Shown here: piece after piece, positions 23,623-25,780 of the stretch
Layout: every line of letters begins with the position of its first letter
How positions within the stretch are numbered: position 1 is the stretch's first letter
Assembly (NCBI GenBank): GCA_041655255.1
Contig: JBBAFS010000020.1
Coordinates: forward strand, 1 to 25,780
Direction of reading: 5' to 3'
Length of the DNA stretch: 25,780 nt
Source: JBBAFS01 sp041655255
Lineage (GTDB): Bacteria > Spirochaetota > Spirochaetia > Sphaerochaetales > Sphaerochaetaceae
Program-made: the position numbers and the translations under genes
The notes under the pieces: model-generated
What the model saw: the letters and a program-made list of their open reading frames with translations, nothing else
Databases searched by the model: none
Told to the model about the DNA's origin: nothing

Positions 23623-24390
23623 ATGGTCGCTCATAAAGTTGGGACATGGAAAGAGGGATATAATTCTATTAGTGAACAACATGGAATTCACTCTGAGATG
23701 CTCATGGATTTTGGTGTGCTTATATTACATAAGGGGAGTTCATTTACCTGCTCTCTTCCTATGGAGCGCGCTTTTTTACTCATTGATGGAGAAGTAGAGT
23801 TCCAATGGGAGTCACACACAGCAGTAGCAACTCGTTTTGATGTGTTAACAGAGAATCCCTACGTGTTACATGTCCCCGAAGGGGTCAGTGTCACACTCAT
23901 AGCGATGAGTGATTGTGAACTATGTATTCAAAGAAAAGAGAATAACGTCACATTCCCATCACATCTATTTGTTCCCCAAGAGATTAAAAGTGAGAGAACA
24001 GGAGAAGATCTTCTTGATGGAGCTTCAGCGCGTACCGTTCGTACCGTTTTTGATGGAGAGAGTCACCCTCACTCTCAGATGGTATTAGGAGAAACAATTA
24101 ATACTCCAGGTAGGTGGACTAGCTTCCCCCCTCATGATCATCCTCATCCTGAGATGTATCACTACCGCTTCTTCCCTAAAGATGGATTTGGGATTTCACT
24201 CATTGAAGAATCCCCATATCTTATTAAAGATGGAGATACATCGCTTATCCCACCACATAACACTCATATACAAGTTTCAGCACCGAGTTATACCATGTAT
24301 TATATTTGGGCAATCGCCCATTTAGAAGATGATAGATGGCTTCCTACAACTCGATTTGTAAGAAAAGAATACCTTTGGATGGTTGAATAA
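23623..24390 (+). CDS. IolB-like isomerase (5-deoxy-glucuronate isomerase family)
   Basis: A 255-residue double-cupin of the IolB/KduI type. In inositol breakdown IolB turns 5-deoxy-glucuronate into 5-dehydro-2-deoxy-gluconate. The C-terminal cupin has the diagnostic GETINTPGRWTSFPPHDHPH with MYHYRFFP after it. Likely metal ligands are His171, His173, Glu177 and the distal His215 in PPHNTHIQV. The N-terminal half (KGSSFTCSLPMERAFLLIDG) is also IolB-like. The distal PPHNTHIQV replaces the more usual PKGYHPV, a departure that could mean a different substrate. I chose ATG 23623 because AAGGGG lies seven bases upstream; a GTG at 23584 would start inside a palindrome. No iolC, D, E or J lies nearby, so the biochemical step here is uncertain. 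Confidence 0.78.
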   Translation: MVAHKVGTWKEGYNSISEQHGIHSEMLMDFGVLILHKGSSFTCSLPMERAFLLIDGEVEFQWESHTAVATRFDVLTENPYVLHVPEGVSVTLIAMSDCELCIQRKENNVTFPSHLFVPQEIKSERTGEDLLDGASARTVRTVFDGESHPHSQMVLGETINTPGRWTSFPPHDHPHPEMYHYRFFPKDGFGISLIEESPYLIKDGDTSLIPPHNTHIQVSAPSYTMYYIWAIAHLEDDRWLPTTRFVRKEYLWMVE

Positions 24391-24420
24391 CTCATATATA
24401 AGCTTACTATGAGTAACTTT
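24390..24420 (+). terminator. possible terminator of the carbohydrate operon
   Basis: ACTCATA (24390-24396) and TATGAGT (24408-24414) form a seven-pair stem with an eleven-base loop that itself contains the palindrome TAAGCTTA (24399-24406). AACTTTATT follows on the plus strand. The stem is AT-rich, so this would be a weak terminator. Confidence 0.35.
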
Positions 24421-24421
24421 A

Positions 24422-24450
24422 TTGCCTAGGGGGTAAGGATGTGGTAAATT
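24422..24450 (+). promoter_or_regulatory. promoter of the ArsR-family repressor, apparently leaderless
   Basis: TTGCCT (24422-24427, four of six) and TAAATT (24445-24450, four of six) are 17 bases apart. Transcription would begin about 24456-24458, that is at the ATG itself (24457). The nearest purine-rich string, AAGGA, is 17 bases before the ATG, too far to act as a normal ribosome site. Confidence 0.45.
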
Positions 24451-24456
24451 CATAGT

Positions 24457-24777
24457 ATGAATAACAATGAGAAAAAGAGACTTCTCCCTCTCGATGAAGA
24501 AGTTTCCGACATCGCTGATTTCTTTAAGGTGTTTGGAGATTCAACCCGTCTTAAGATCCTTTTTCTCCTAGAAGGGGGAGAACTCCCTGTAAATGCCATT
24601 GCTGAAAAACTACAAATGCAACAATCGACTATCAGTCAGCAATTGAAATTACTAAGAGTGAGTCGATTGGTGCGTCATCGTAAAGAGGGGCGCAGTATCT
24701 ACTACCGTTTGAATGATGACCACATTGTCAAAATTCTTGCTATGGGAGTAGAACACTACGAAGAGACCCTCGGTTAA
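24457..24777 (+). CDS. ArsR/SmtB-family metal-responsive repressor
   Basis: A 106-residue winged-helix repressor. The DNA-reading helix is within VNAIAEKLQMQQSTISQQLKLL, followed by the wing RHRKEGRSIYYRL. The last helix carries D87-x-H89-x10-H100-x2-E103, the zinc/cobalt alpha5 site of SmtB and CzrA. The alpha3 cysteine of SmtB (in ELCVGD) is absent: the aligned stretch is ELPVNA. It therefore looks like an alpha5-only zinc sensor, which releases DNA when metal binds. No metal transporter is next to it in this window, so its target may be itself or distant genes. The stop overlaps the argG stop in the shared TTAA. No ribosome site precedes the ATG. Confidence 0.9.
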   Translation: MNNNEKKRLLPLDEEVSDIADFFKVFGDSTRLKILFLLEGGELPVNAIAEKLQMQQSTISQQLKLLRVSRLVRHRKEGRSIYYRLNDDHIVKILAMGVEHYEETLG

Positions 24778-25780
24778 GAATCTAACTCTTGCGCTTTAAG
24801 CCAGTAGTGATGCGCTTGTAAGCGTATCGCATTGATGTTTATGAATCCATTACAATCTACTGCCTCATAACCACCAGAAACTTCCATACTTCCAAGTGCT
24901 TCGTTGTATAAAGAGTAGGGGCTTGTTACCCCAGCACCAATAATATTTCCTTTATAGAGTGCAACTTTTGCAGTACCAGTGATAAGTTCTTGGCTTTTGT
25001 TGAAAGCTGCACTAAGAAAATCGAACTCGGGGCTAAACCAATATCCATTGTAGATAGCTCGGGCAAAGGAAGGCATCAAAGAATCTCGAAGGTGCATGAC
25101 CTCTTTATCCATACAAATCCCTTCTAAATCACGATGGGCAAACCACAAAATAGTTCCACCTGGAGTCTCATACACGCCTCTACTTTTAATACCAATGTAG
25201 CGGTTCTCAACCATATCGACTCGACCAATGGCGTTATCATGTCCAACTTTATTAAGGTAGATAAACATCTCTAAAGGATCGGTGACAGTGGTATTGTCAT
25301 TCTCATTGGTTACTTTCACAGGAATTCCATCGACAAATTCAATGGCTAAGAGAGTCTCTTCATCCCGAGCTTGCTGAGGGCTTAAGGTGTGGCTAAAGAC
25401 CTCAGGAGGGCAACGTAGGGCGGGGTCTTCCAAAATGCCCGCTTCATGGGAGATGTGTAGTAAATTCTCGTCTTCACTGTATGGCTTTTTTGTGGACGCC
25501 TTAATGGGGATGTCGTATTTTTCGGCGTATGCAATCATATCACTTCGCCCTTCAAAAGCACTTAAGAACTCAGAATCTTTCCAAGGAGCAATAATTTTGA
25601 CTTCAGGCATCAATGCGTAATAGCCAAACTCAAAACGGACTTGGTCATTTCCTTTCCCTGTAGCTCCATGAGCGACATACAGTGTCCCCTCTTGTTGAGC
25701 AATCTCGATGTGGCGTTTGGCAATGAGAGGTCGAGCAATTGCAGTACCTAAAAGATATTTCCCTTCATAGATAGCGTTCG
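24774..25780 (-). CDS. argG: argininosuccinate synthase, partial (N-terminus beyond the window)
   Basis: ATP-dependent joining of citrulline and aspartate to argininosuccinate in arginine synthesis. About 335 C-terminal residues are visible. The open frame continues unbroken to the right edge, reading NAIYEGKYLLGTAIARPLI, VAHGATGKGNDQVRFE and then MPEVKIIAPW. The GATGKGNDQVRFE segment is the citrulline/aspartate-binding signature. Later landmarks are DPLEMFIYLNKVGHDNAIGR and RGVYETPGGTIL. A start-like codon at 25613 is internal and not the real start. The ATP-binding SGGLDTS motif and the start codon lie off the window. It converges with the ArsR gene, both stops lying in TTAA. Neighbouring argH or other arginine genes, if any, would be upstream to the right. 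Confidence 0.95.
   Translation of the reverse strand, partial: NAIYEGKYLLGTAIARPLIAKRHIEIAQQEGTLYVAHGATGKGNDQVRFEFGYYALMPEVKIIAPWKDSEFLSAFEGRSDMIAYAEKYDIPIKASTKKPYSEDENLLHISHEAGILEDPALRCPPEVFSHTLSPQQARDEETLLAIEFVDGIPVKVTNENDNTTVTDPLEMFIYLNKVGHDNAIGRVDMVENRYIGIKSRGVYETPGGTILWFAHRDLEGICMDKEVMHLRDSLMPSFARAIYNGYWFSPEFDFLSAAFNKSQELITGTAKVALYKGNIIGAGVTSPYSLYNEALGSMEVSGGYEAVDCNGFININAIRLQAHHYWLKAQELDS

Noticed and set aside
25611..25613. Apparent start of argininosuccinate synthase at 25613
   Set aside because: The same frame continues to the window edge with conserved argG sequence, so this codon is internal.

Overview
This 25.8 kb window looks chromosomal and comes from a low-GC bacterium, most likely a spirochaete. 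The clearest lineage hint is the export signal of both periplasmic binding proteins. Each ends in ...LFAGGA followed by a charged EKK-type stretch, with no lipobox cysteine, a style I associate with Sphaerochaeta/Treponema-like spirochaetes. A type III glutamine synthetase, a type I citrate synthase and YesM/YesN-type signalling fit a host-associated or fermentative spirochaete. Genus and species cannot be read from the window.

Layout. (1) 1-1981: a very AT-rich island (180 bases counted at 1441-1620 are 18% G+C). It carries a plasmid-style ParA ATPase and a small ribbon-helix-helix partner, surrounded by about 360 and 620 bases without credible genes but with recurring ACTATATA-type words. 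(2) 1982-7255, minus strand: type III glutamine synthetase with its own good promoter, then a tight string read from 7255 down: a hemolysin III-type membrane protein, a minimal RNA m5C methyltransferase, a DUF362/2x[4Fe-4S] protein and a small-multidrug-export-type membrane protein. (3) 7340-9765, minus: a polar amino acid ABC importer (binding protein, permease, ATPase) behind a near-consensus promoter, with a stem-loop between binding protein and permease. (4) 9842-11554: a DUF212/divergent-PAP2 membrane protein and a divergent MFS transporter. (5) 11559-13761, minus: a beta-hydroxyacid dehydrogenase followed by citrate synthase. The citrate synthase terminator lies inside the 3' end of the MFS gene. 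(6) 13942-24390, plus: an eight-gene carbohydrate operon. Its order is Gfo/Idh/MocA oxidoreductase, YesM-type histidine kinase, YesN-type response regulator, sugar-binding protein, permease, double-domain ATPase, aldehyde dehydrogenase and an IolB-like isomerase. (7) 24457-25780: a SmtB/CzrA-type ArsR repressor converging on argininosuccinate synthase, which runs off the right edge.

How the genes work together. The plus-strand operon reads as a complete sense-import-metabolise unit for an inositol- or uronate-like compound. The kinase/regulator pair would sense it, the RbsB/C/A-type ABC importer would bring it in, and the two dehydrogenases and the IolB-like isomerase would process it. None of the other canonical inositol genes (iolC, D, E, J, or a recognisable iolA or iolG) is present, so substrate and route are open. 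This is the best candidate for an undescribed system here. Glutamine synthetase, citrate synthase, argininosuccinate synthase and the amino acid importer are core nitrogen and amino acid metabolism.

A recurring design feature is a strong inverted repeat with no U-tract between operon genes. Two follow the binding-protein genes (8962-8987, 19462-19495) and one precedes the IolB-like gene (23578-23601). These probably tune transcript levels within operons. I saw no tRNA, rRNA, CRISPR array, transposase or phage gene.
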